Assembly (NCBI GenBank): GCA_943371245.1
Contig: CALRTY020000003.1
Coordinates: forward strand, 1 to 64,000
Length of the DNA stretch: 64,000 nt
Direction: 5' to 3'
From: UBA5018 sp947463165
Lineage (GTDB): Bacteria; Cyanobacteriota; Cyanobacteriia; PCC-6307; Cyanobiaceae
Below the pieces are notes generated by a model. The model made no database searches and was not told the DNA's origin. It saw only the letters and a list, made by a program, of their open reading frames with translations. The position numbers and the translations under genes are program-made. Position 1 is the first letter of the stretch, and each line of letters opens with the position of its first letter. Below are positions 57,539-64,000 of the stretch, in pieces.

Positions 57539-57925
57539 ATGGCTGATATGGCTGACACCGACGCCTCCCAACCAGTCGCACCCGGTGCGGACAAAACCCC
57601 TGACAGTTTGGAGGTGATTCGCCGGTTCGCCGAGACCTACGCCCAGCGCACCGGCACCTACTTTTGCGTTGACCCCTCCGTCACCGCGGTGGTATTGCAG
57701 GGGCTGGCCCGCCACAAGGACGAGCTGGGCGGTGCCCTCTGCCCCTGCCGGCATTATGAGGACAAGCAGGCCGAGGTTTCCCAGGCCTTTTGGAACTGTC
57801 CCTGTGTGCCGATGCGGGAGCGCAAAGAGTGCCATTGCATGCTGTTTCTCACGGAAGACAACGCCTTCCGTGGTGATCAGCAGACCATTTCCATGGACGA
57901 GATCAACGCAGTAACCGCCAACTGA
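57539..57925 (+). CDS. ftrC: Ferredoxin:thioredoxin reductase catalytic subunit
   Basis: The 128-residue [4Fe-4S] catalytic chain of ferredoxin:thioredoxin reductase, which passes photosynthetic electrons to thioredoxin. The cysteine set is complete: CPCRHYED (about residues 67-74), NCPCVPMRERKECHCMLFL (about 85-103). The N-terminal 15-20 residues are a variable Asp/Ala-rich lead. It lies 9 bases before sufB and is probably the first gene of the suf operon transcript. Confidence 0.95.
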   Translation: MADMADTDASQPVAPGADKTPDSLEVIRRFAETYAQRTGTYFCVDPSVTAVVLQGLARHKDELGGALCPCRHYEDKQAEVSQAFWNCPCVPMRERKECHCMLFLTEDNAFRGDQQTISMDEINAVTAN

Positions 57926-57933
57926 GGGGTTTT

Positions 57934-59376
57934 ATGACTAGCACTGCCACCGTTGGAGACCTGGTGGCGCAGCCGTATAAGTACGGCTTCGTCACTGATA
58001 TTGAAACCGAAAAGATCGCCAAGGGTCTCAGCGAAGATGTGGTGCGGTTGATTTCCGCCAAGAAAAAAGAGCCAGCTTTTCTGCTTGATTTCCGGCTGCG
58101 GGCCTACCGCAACTGGCTGCGGATGCAAGAGCCCGACTGGGCGGCTTTGGGATATCCAAAAATTGATTATCAAAATATTGTTTACTATGCGGCACCTAAG
58201 CAGCAGGAGAAAAAGGCCAGCCTCGACGAGGTGGATCCTAAGTTGCTGGAAACGTTCGAAAAGCTAGGCATACCTTTGAGTGAGCAGAAGCGGCTTTCTA
58301 ATGTTGCAGTAGATGCGGTATTTGATAGCGTTTCAATCGCCACCACCTATCGGGAGAAGTTGGCGGAGCATGGGGTGATCTTCTGCTCTATCAGCGAGGC
58401 GGTTAAGGATCATCCCGAGCTGGTGGAAAAATATCTTGGTACGGTGGTTCCCGCTAACGATAATTATTTCGCCGCCCTTAATTCAGCCGTTTTCAGTGAT
58501 GGCTCGTTTGTGTTCATTCCCAAGGGCGTCGAGTGCCCGATGGAATTGTCCACCTACTTTCGCATCAATTCCGGCGATACCGGTCAGTTTGAGCGCACAT
58601 TAATAGTGGCGGAAGAAGGCGCTTCGGTGAGTTATCTGGAGGGTTGCACGGCGCCGATGTTCGACACCAACCAACTGCATGCGGCGGTGGTGGAACTGGT
58701 GACCCTAGATGATGCCTCGATCAAGTACTCCACCGTGCAGAACTGGTATGCCGGCGATGAGAACGGTGTCGGCGGCATCTACAACTTTGTTACCAAGCGC
58801 GGCCAGTGCCGCGGCCACCGCAGCCGCATCAGCTGGACCCAGGTGGAAACCGGCTCAGCGATCACCTGGAAGTATCCCGGCTGTGTGTTGCAGGGGGACG
58901 ATACGGTGGGTGAATTTTATTCCGTAGCTCTTACTAACAACCGCCAGCAGGCGGACACCGGCAGCAAGATGGTGCATCTGGGGGCCCGCAGCCGTTCCAC
59001 AATCGTGAGCAAGGGCATCTGTGCCGGCCATTCAGCCAATAGCTATCGGGGGCTGGTGCAGATTGGTCCTAAGGCTGTGGGAGCCAAGAACTACAGCCAG
59101 TGCGATTCGATGCTGATTGGCGATCAGGCCGCCGCCAACACCTATCCCTACATCCGTTGCCAGCAGCCCGATGCAGCCGTGGAGCACGAAGCCAGCACCT
59201 CTCGCATTTCCGCAGATCAGCTCTTTTATTTGCAGAGCCGCGGCATCGGCCTGGAGGAGGCTGTGTCGATGATGGTTAGCGGCTTCTGTCGCGATGTGTT
59301 CAACCAGTTGCCGATGGAATTCGCCGCCGAGGCGGACAAGCTGCTGGCCTTGAAGCTCGAGGGTTCAGTGGGATAG
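57934..59376 (+). CDS. sufB: Fe-S cluster assembly scaffold subunit SufB
   Basis: A 480-residue SufB, core of the SufBC2D scaffold that builds iron-sulfur clusters. Matches: AYRNWLRMQEPDWAALGYP, VFIPKGVECPMELSTYFRIN, ASVSYLEGCTAPMFD, the beta-helix core, CAGHSANSYRGLVQIGP and the C-terminal QLFYLQSRGIGLEEAVSMMV. A Cys in YSQCDSML lies at the SufB-SufD interface position. Full length. It directly follows ftrC, and a 250-base gap separates it from sufC. Confidence 0.97.
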   Translation: MTSTATVGDLVAQPYKYGFVTDIETEKIAKGLSEDVVRLISAKKKEPAFLLDFRLRAYRNWLRMQEPDWAALGYPKIDYQNIVYYAAPKQQEKKASLDEVDPKLLETFEKLGIPLSEQKRLSNVAVDAVFDSVSIATTYREKLAEHGVIFCSISEAVKDHPELVEKYLGTVVPANDNYFAALNSAVFSDGSFVFIPKGVECPMELSTYFRINSGDTGQFERTLIVAEEGASVSYLEGCTAPMFDTNQLHAAVVELVTLDDASIKYSTVQNWYAGDENGVGGIYNFVTKRGQCRGHRSRISWTQVETGSAITWKYPGCVLQGDDTVGEFYSVALTNNRQQADTGSKMVHLGARSRSTIVSKGICAGHSANSYRGLVQIGPKAVGAKNYSQCDSMLIGDQAAANTYPYIRCQQPDAAVEHEASTSRISADQLFYLQSRGIGLEEAVSMMVSGFCRDVFNQLPMEFAAEADKLLALKLEGSVG

Positions 59377-59626
59377 TGGAACCAGCCCTGGCCAAGCCCC
59401 CCGATCTAGGCAACCGTGAACTGTGTACCAGCGCCCTGTTTGCCGCTGAGTTTTTAAAGGTGAACAGTTTTTTGATGAACTGTTTACTAACGAATCCGCC
59501 CCGCCACTGGCCCTAGCGCCTTCTCCAGCTCCAGCTGCTTTTCCAGTCATTACCCCAGCGCCTGGCGCTTTGGCCGCTAGTGATCTCCCGTTTGATTCCT
59601 GTTTTTCCATCCGCCCGCCCTCTGCT

Positions 59627-60424
59627 GTGATTCGCCCCGACGCACCGGTTCTACTTGAGATTCGCGACCTGCATGCCAGCGTTGGCGACCAGCCCATCCT
59701 GCATGGGGTGAACCTCACCATGAGGGAGGGGGAGATCCATGCGGTGATGGGTCGCAATGGCAGTGGCAAGAGCACCTTGTCCAAGGTGTTGGCGGGCCAT
59801 CCCGCCTATCAGGTGACCGGCGGCTCGGTTAGCTATCGCGGTGAAAACCTGCTGGAGCTGGATCCGGAAATCAGGGCCCGCAGTGGCCTGTTTCTCGGTT
59901 TTCAATATCCGGTGGAGATTCCCGGAGTTAGCAATCTGGAATTTCTGCGGGTGGCCACCAATGCCCGCCGCAGCCAGCGGGGCGAGGAGGAGCTAGACAC
60001 CTTTGCCTTTGAGGATCTGGTGCGCGAGCGGATGCAGCTGGTGCAGATGGATCCGGCCTTCCTGGATCGCTCGGTGAACGAGGGCTTTAGTGGTGGCGAG
60101 AAGAAGCGCAACGAGATTTTGCAGATGGCCCTGCTCGAACCGCTGGTTTCGATTCTCGATGAAACCGATTCCGGCCTGGATATCGACGCCCTGCGCATCG
60201 TGGCCAGCGGTGTGAACCAGCTGGCTGGTGAGGCCAATGCCACCTTGTTGATTACCCATTACCAACGCCTGCTGGATCTGATTACGCCGGATTACGTGCA
60301 CGTGATGGCGGCGGGGCGCATCCTGCGCACCGGCGGCGCGGAATTGGCCCTGGAGCTGGAGCGGATTGGCTACGACTGGGTGGACGAGGCCTTAGCCCAG
60401 CCCACACCTGTGGAGGTGGCCTGA
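59627..60424 (+). CDS. sufC: Fe-S cluster assembly ATPase SufC
   Basis: A 265-residue ABC-type ATPase of the SufBC2D complex. Walker A is GRNGSGKSTLSKVL (about residues 40-53), signature FSGGEKKRNEILQMA, Walker B SILDETDSGLDIDAL, and a switch His in TLLITHYQRLL. The start is a GTG at 59627, just before RPDAPVLLEIRDL. A TTG at 59570 and an Ala/Pro-rich open frame before it could add an extension, but are less likely. sufD overlaps its last base. Confidence 0.96.
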   Translation: MIRPDAPVLLEIRDLHASVGDQPILHGVNLTMREGEIHAVMGRNGSGKSTLSKVLAGHPAYQVTGGSVSYRGENLLELDPEIRARSGLFLGFQYPVEIPGVSNLEFLRVATNARRSQRGEEELDTFAFEDLVRERMQLVQMDPAFLDRSVNEGFSGGEKKRNEILQMALLEPLVSILDETDSGLDIDALRIVASGVNQLAGEANATLLITHYQRLLDLITPDYVHVMAAGRILRTGGAELALELERIGYDWVDEALAQPTPVEVA

Positions 60425-61599
60425 TGCCCAGGGCAACCGCAACCACAACCGCGTCGGCGCCGGCAACTGCAGCGGCGGCCCCCTGGCTGGCTGAATTAGC
60501 CGGCTCGCCCCTGCCGACGCGGCGCCAGGAGGACTGGCGCTTCACGGCCTTGGAGCCGCTCACGGCCATCGCTCCCCGGCTGGCCCCTAGCCAGGGGGGT
60601 GGCGCCTGGGGTGAACCGCAGCTGCCGGCTGGCGTGGAGCGGTTGGAGGGGGGCGCCGCCCAGGAGCAGTGGCTGCGGCTGCTGCAGGCCAGCGGTGGCG
60701 GCGAGCAATGGCCGGTGGCTCTCAACAGAGCCGCTGCCCAGCGGGCGGCTGAGCCCCTGCTGGCCCTGAGGGTGAGGGGGGCGGTGGCCGAGCCGCTGCT
60801 ATTGAGCTTGGCGGCCAGTGCCGCTGGTGGTCTGCGGCCCGCCCAGCTGTTGCTGGTGCTGGAACCCGGCGCCAGTTTGGAGCTGTTGCAGGTGATCACC
60901 GATGACCTGGAGCAGCCGGGCCTGGAGCCGGCGGCCCTGAGTGTGGTGACTGCAGTGCAGCTGGGGGGCGGTGCCCGCCTCAAGGCTGGTTGTTTGGCGC
61001 TGGGGGAAGCGCAGGCCTGTCTGCTGGCCCATTGGGCGGTGCTGCAGGAGCCCGCCAGTGAACTGGAGCTGAGCAGTGCTGTGGGCGGTTGGGGTTTGGC
61101 GCGCTTTGAACCCCGGATAGTGCAGAGCCAGGGGGCCGCCAGCACCAGGCTGCGGGGCCTGCAGGTGTGCGACGGCCGTCAAATTGCCGACACCCACAGC
61201 GCCGTGCGTTTTGATGGGCCCGATGGCCAGCTGGACCAACTGCACAAGGTGTTGGCTGACGGCCAGGGTCGCAGTGTGTTCAATGGGGCGGTGCAGGTGC
61301 CCCGGCTGGCACAGCGCACCAATGCCGCCCAGCTGAGCCGCAGCCTGCTGCTTTCCGATCGGGCCCGGGTGGATACCAAGCCCGAGCTGGAAATCGTGGC
61401 CGATGACGTGAAGTGCGCCCATGGCGCCACCGTGAGCCGGCTGCGCCAGGAAGAACTGTTTTATTTGCAGAGCCGGGGCATCGCCGCCAGCCAGGCGGCC
61501 ACCCTGCTGAAACGGGCCTTCTGCGAGGAGGTGCTGCGCGAATTGCCAGCGGCCGCGGCAGGCTGGAATCCCCTAGAGCGCCTGTTGGCCGAGGCCTAA
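60424..61599 (+). CDS. sufD: Fe-S cluster assembly protein SufD
   Basis: A 391-residue SufD, paralogue of SufB in the SufBC2D scaffold. It starts with a helical Ala-rich lead and PLPTRRQEDWRFTALEPL (the usual RxEDWRYT-like motif), then the beta-helix and the conserved C-terminal CAHGATVSRLRQEELFYLQS with AATLLKRAFCEEVLREL. Overlaps sufC by one base (ATG in TGATG), so it is translationally coupled. Confidence 0.95.
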   Translation: MPRATATTTASAPATAAAAPWLAELAGSPLPTRRQEDWRFTALEPLTAIAPRLAPSQGGGAWGEPQLPAGVERLEGGAAQEQWLRLLQASGGGEQWPVALNRAAAQRAAEPLLALRVRGAVAEPLLLSLAASAAGGLRPAQLLLVLEPGASLELLQVITDDLEQPGLEPAALSVVTAVQLGGGARLKAGCLALGEAQACLLAHWAVLQEPASELELSSAVGGWGLARFEPRIVQSQGAASTRLRGLQVCDGRQIADTHSAVRFDGPDGQLDQLHKVLADGQGRSVFNGAVQVPRLAQRTNAAQLSRSLLLSDRARVDTKPELEIVADDVKCAHGATVSRLRQEELFYLQSRGIAASQAATLLKRAFCEEVLRELPAAAAGWNPLERLLAEA

Positions 61600-61603
61600 C
61601 CCG

Positions 61604-63043
61604 ATGAGCGCCTCCCCAACCCCAGCAGCAGTCTCTGCCTCTTCCCCAGTCGCATCTGTCCCAGCCTCAGCCGTGAGCGCCTCCTCCACCGCGATCAATT
61701 CTGCCGCTGCCCCAGCCGTCTCGGCTTTTCCAGTTGCAGCCAGCGATCAGGCCCAGTTGATCGGCCTGCCAGGGGCGGAGACCGACGACCTGGCGATGCC
61801 CGAAAACCTGGCGGCCCTCACCCGGCCCGATTTCCCGCTGCTGGCCCAAACCGCCTGCCTGGGGGAAGCGCTGATCTACCTGGACTATGCGGCCACCAGC
61901 CAGAAGCCCCGCCAGGTGCTGCAGGCGTTGCAGCACTACTACAGCCACGACAATGCCAACGTGCATCGCGGCGCCCACCAGTTGAGTGCCCGGGCCACCG
62001 AGGGTTTTGAGGCAGCACGGCAGAAGACGGCTCAGTTTGTGGGGGCGGCTTCCGCCCACGAGATCGTGTTCACCCGCAATGCCAGCGAAGCGATCAACCT
62101 GGTGGCGCGCAGCTGGGGCGAGGCCAATCTCAAGCCCGACGATGAAGTGCTGCTTTCGGTGATGGAGCACCACAGCAATCTGGTGCCCTGGCAGTTGCTG
62201 GCGGCCCGCACTGGCTGCCGGTTGCGCCATGTGGGCTTGACGCAAAGCGGTGAGTTGGATCTAGACGATATGAAGGCCCAGCTGAATGAACGCACCCGGC
62301 TGGTGAGCCTGGTGCAGGTGAGCAATACCCTCGGTTGCCTCAATCCAATCGCTGAGATTGCTGCCTTAGCCCATGGGGTTGGTGCCTTGTTGCTGGTGGA
62401 TGCCTGCCAGAGCCTGCCGCATCTGCCCATCGATGTGGCCCAGCTGGATTGCGACTTCCTGGTGGGTAGTTCCCATAAATTGTGTGGTCCCACCGGCATG
62501 GGTTTCCTCTGGGCGCGGGAGGCGCTGCTGGAGGCGATGCCCCCCTTCCTGGGCGGCGGTGAAATGATCCAAGACGTTTATCTGGACCACAGCAGCTGGG
62601 CGGAGCTGCCGCACAAATTTGAGGCTGGCACACCGGCGATCGGCGAGGCGATTGGCATGGGGGCCGCCCTCGATTACCTAAATGAGATTGGCTTGGCGCG
62701 CATCCAGGCCTGGGAGCAGCGGTTGATTCGCCAGTTGTTTGATCGCCTGCAGGCGATTGAGGGGCTGCGCATCCTCGGCCCCACGCCGGAGCATCAACCG
62801 CATCGCGGCGCCCTGGCGGCCTTCACGGTGGAGGGTTTGCATGCCAACGACATCGCGGCGCTGTTGGATTCGGCCGGCATCTGCATCCGCAGTGGCCACC
62901 ACTGCACCCAACCCCTGCACCGCCATTACGGCCTCAGCGGCACCGCCCGGGCCAGCCTCAGCTTCACCACCACCCCGGAGGAGATTGATCGCTTCGCGGA
63001 GGAATTGCAGGGCACGATTGCCTTTTTGCGGGAGCACAGCTGA
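61604..63043 (+). CDS. sufS: Cysteine desulfurase SufS with Ala/Ser-rich N-terminal extension
   Basis: A 479-residue PLP enzyme supplying sulfur to the Suf scaffold. The class V fold has LIYLDYAATSQKPRQVLQAL (about residue 91), FTRNASEAINLVARSW, LSVMEHHSNLVPWQLLA, the PLP lysine in SSHKLCGPTGMGFLW (about 290) and the group II catalytic Cys in SGHHCTQPLHR (about 430). Typical SufS is about 410 residues. The extra 65 or so at the N-terminus are a low-complexity Ala/Ser/Val/Pro stretch, likely disordered. It starts 4 bases after sufD. Confidence 0.95.
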   Translation: MSASPTPAAVSASSPVASVPASAVSASSTAINSAAAPAVSAFPVAASDQAQLIGLPGAETDDLAMPENLAALTRPDFPLLAQTACLGEALIYLDYAATSQKPRQVLQALQHYYSHDNANVHRGAHQLSARATEGFEAARQKTAQFVGAASAHEIVFTRNASEAINLVARSWGEANLKPDDEVLLSVMEHHSNLVPWQLLAARTGCRLRHVGLTQSGELDLDDMKAQLNERTRLVSLVQVSNTLGCLNPIAEIAALAHGVGALLLVDACQSLPHLPIDVAQLDCDFLVGSSHKLCGPTGMGFLWAREALLEAMPPFLGGGEMIQDVYLDHSSWAELPHKFEAGTPAIGEAIGMGAALDYLNEIGLARIQAWEQRLIRQLFDRLQAIEGLRILGPTPEHQPHRGALAAFTVEGLHANDIAALLDSAGICIRSGHHCTQPLHRHYGLSGTARASLSFTTTPEEIDRFAEELQGTIAFLREHS

Positions 63044-63096
63044 ACGGTTAGCCCACTGGGGGCTCCGATTTGTTGGCGCTCAACCCAGGAATTGAT

Positions 63097-63834
63097 TCAA
63101 ATTGGCGTTAGGGCCGCCAGGGCTTCTGCTTTTTGGCTGCCCTGCCATAGCCACTGCCATCGCCAGCCGCAGGCGCTGGCGATGGCTACGATCTGCTCGC
63201 GATCGGCGGGCAGATCAAAATTGGTGATGTGGTGAATTACCGCATCGCGGTGACTGGTTTCGATTACCTGCCAGCTGGAGTTGATGCGCTGGCTGTAGCG
63301 ATGCAAATAGTTGGCTAGCGATTCACCAGGTTGGCGGAATACATCGGCCCAGAGGAACAGGCCATCGTCGCTGATTTTTTGACGCGCCTGGCGCAGAAAA
63401 TCCCCCTTTGCTTCATCACTGAGGTGGTGGAGCGCGTAGCTGGAATGGAGTAGCTGCACCGGCGGCTCGCCCTGGTGGGTTTGGGCCCAGTTGATCAGGT
63501 TTTGCTGTTGAAATTGGCAGCTATAGGCCACGGGCCCCAGGGCCTGGCGGGCCAGGGGGAGCACCTGGGGCGAGAGATCCAGCCCCAGGTAGGAGCTCAG
63601 CGGCAGTTGGCGCAGCAACGGCGCCAGCAGGGCGAGATCGCCGCAACCCAGGTCCACCATGGCGAGATTCGGGTTCCCATTGATGCCCCCAGCCTCAGCC
63701 TCAGCCTTCGCCTGTCGCCGTTGCAGATAGCTGTTCAGGGCTTTGGCCAGCTCGGCACTGAGGGCCCGATGTTCCATCAGGTCGTGGTCAACGATCTGGC
63801 GGTAGGTGCTCCACTGGCGATTGAACAGATCCAT
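63097..63834 (-). CDS. Class I SAM-dependent methyltransferase
   Basis: A 245-residue methyltransferase-fold protein. SAM motif I is MVDLGCGDLALLAPLL (about residues 58-73), motif II SYLGLDLSPQVLPLARQAL, motif III region LLHSSYALHHLSDEAKGDF, and motif IV ISDDGLFLWADVF. An Ala/Glu repeat (AKAEAEAG) lies before motif I. Substrate unknown. Convergent with sufS. The remaining bases 63835-64000 hold the upstream region; a frame reading antisense there shows no family character. Confidence 0.82.
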   Translation of the reverse strand: MDLFNRQWSTYRQIVDHDLMEHRALSAELAKALNSYLQRRQAKAEAEAGGINGNPNLAMVDLGCGDLALLAPLLRQLPLSSYLGLDLSPQVLPLARQALGPVAYSCQFQQQNLINWAQTHQGEPPVQLLHSSYALHHLSDEAKGDFLRQARQKISDDGLFLWADVFRQPGESLANYLHRYSQRINSSWQVIETSHRDAVIHHITNFDLPADREQIVAIASACGWRWQWLWQGSQKAEALAALTPI

Positions 63835-64000
63835 GGCCCAAGCCCTTGCCGCATCCCACCAGTCTTAATTGGTGGTGCAGCTGCGGCCATGGCCGGTGGC
63901 TTAGCTGCTCCTGCGGTTGGTGCCACCGCTCGGCCTGTAGCTGGCGCTGGTTTGGCGTTGGCCCTTTCATCAGCTCTCGGCTGGAGGGGGCAAGAGTGGG

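Noticed and set aside
59463..59484. Regulatory hairpin between sufB and sufC
   Set aside because: The arms (aacagtt / aactgtt) are 7 bp, AT-rich and imperfectly placed; chance is likely.
63788..63970. 60-codon ORF at the right edge
   Set aside because: It overlaps the methyltransferase start in another frame and has Gln/His/Pro-rich composition typical of shadow frames.

Overview
The window is chromosomal DNA of a cyanobacterium, most likely a high-GC picocyanobacterium of the Synechococcus/Cyanobium type. The evidence is a CpcG phycobilisome rod-core linker, a CpcS/CpeS-type chromophore lyase, the catalytic subunit of ferredoxin:thioredoxin reductase, a SufR-regulated suf gene cluster, a type II NADH dehydrogenase, and several small families that I know only from cyanobacteria (DUF2973, DUF2834, DUF4912). 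The species cannot be named from sequence alone.

Layout. 0.4-6.6 kb: a YihY/BrkB membrane protein, a zinc-ribbon protein, exonuclease VII (xseA-xseB) with two small membrane proteins, and a HAD phosphatase. 6.6-14.4 kb: HrpB helicase, DUF2973, an HtrA protease, small conserved proteins and an ABC-F ATPase. 14.5-22.9 kb: anhydro-MurNAc kinase, 1-Cys peroxiredoxin, hflX-HAD-ndh2 in overlapping order, then cysH-coaX and a Bcp/PrxQ peroxidase. 23.4-32.5 kb: a secreted DUF1400-like protein, a RarA-methyltransferase fusion and, divergent from it, an RND efflux operon with two adaptors. 32.5-37.8 kb: phosphoglucomutase, two repeat-bearing exported proteins and a flavin monooxygenase. 38.0-40.5 kb: a complete Grr-type RiPP locus (periplasmic protein GrrP, Gly-rich precursor GrrA, radical SAM/SPASM maturase GrrM). 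40.9-48.9 kb: a poly-gamma-glutamate-capsule-like set (CapA; divergent CapB, a tiny hydrophobic ORF and a double-length CapC; then a convergent NlpC/P60-like hydrolase and an HlyD-like protein), in visibly more AT-rich DNA. 49-56 kb: a secreted phospholipase-D-family protein, DUF4912, cpcG with a clear terminator, the lyase, and an EamA transporter. 56.1-63.8 kb: sufR, divergent from ftrC-sufB-sufC-sufD-sufS, then a methyltransferase.

The most unusual property is not a single gene. Most gaps longer than about 300 bp, and several genes, carry short degenerate tandem arrays (unit 9 to 21 bp), each with its own unrelated unit. I count about 17 such arrays by eye, plus smaller ones inside grrA and the EamA gene. 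Arrays between genes use any unit length (13, 14, 16, 17, 19 bp). Arrays inside genes use multiples of three (12, 15, 18, 21 bp) and so keep the frame open; they build part of a pantothenate kinase, a signal peptide, an exported protein's N-terminus and the RiPP core. This looks like active, sequence-independent tandem expansion of short spacer DNA.

The best candidate for an under-described functional system is the cap/pgs-like cluster at 40.9-48.9 kb, beside the Grr RiPP locus. It suggests a surface or periplasmic amide-linked polymer made by a CapB ligase and CapC membrane protein, with a CapA phosphoesterase-fold protein, an Alg44-like HlyD protein and a cysteine peptidase.
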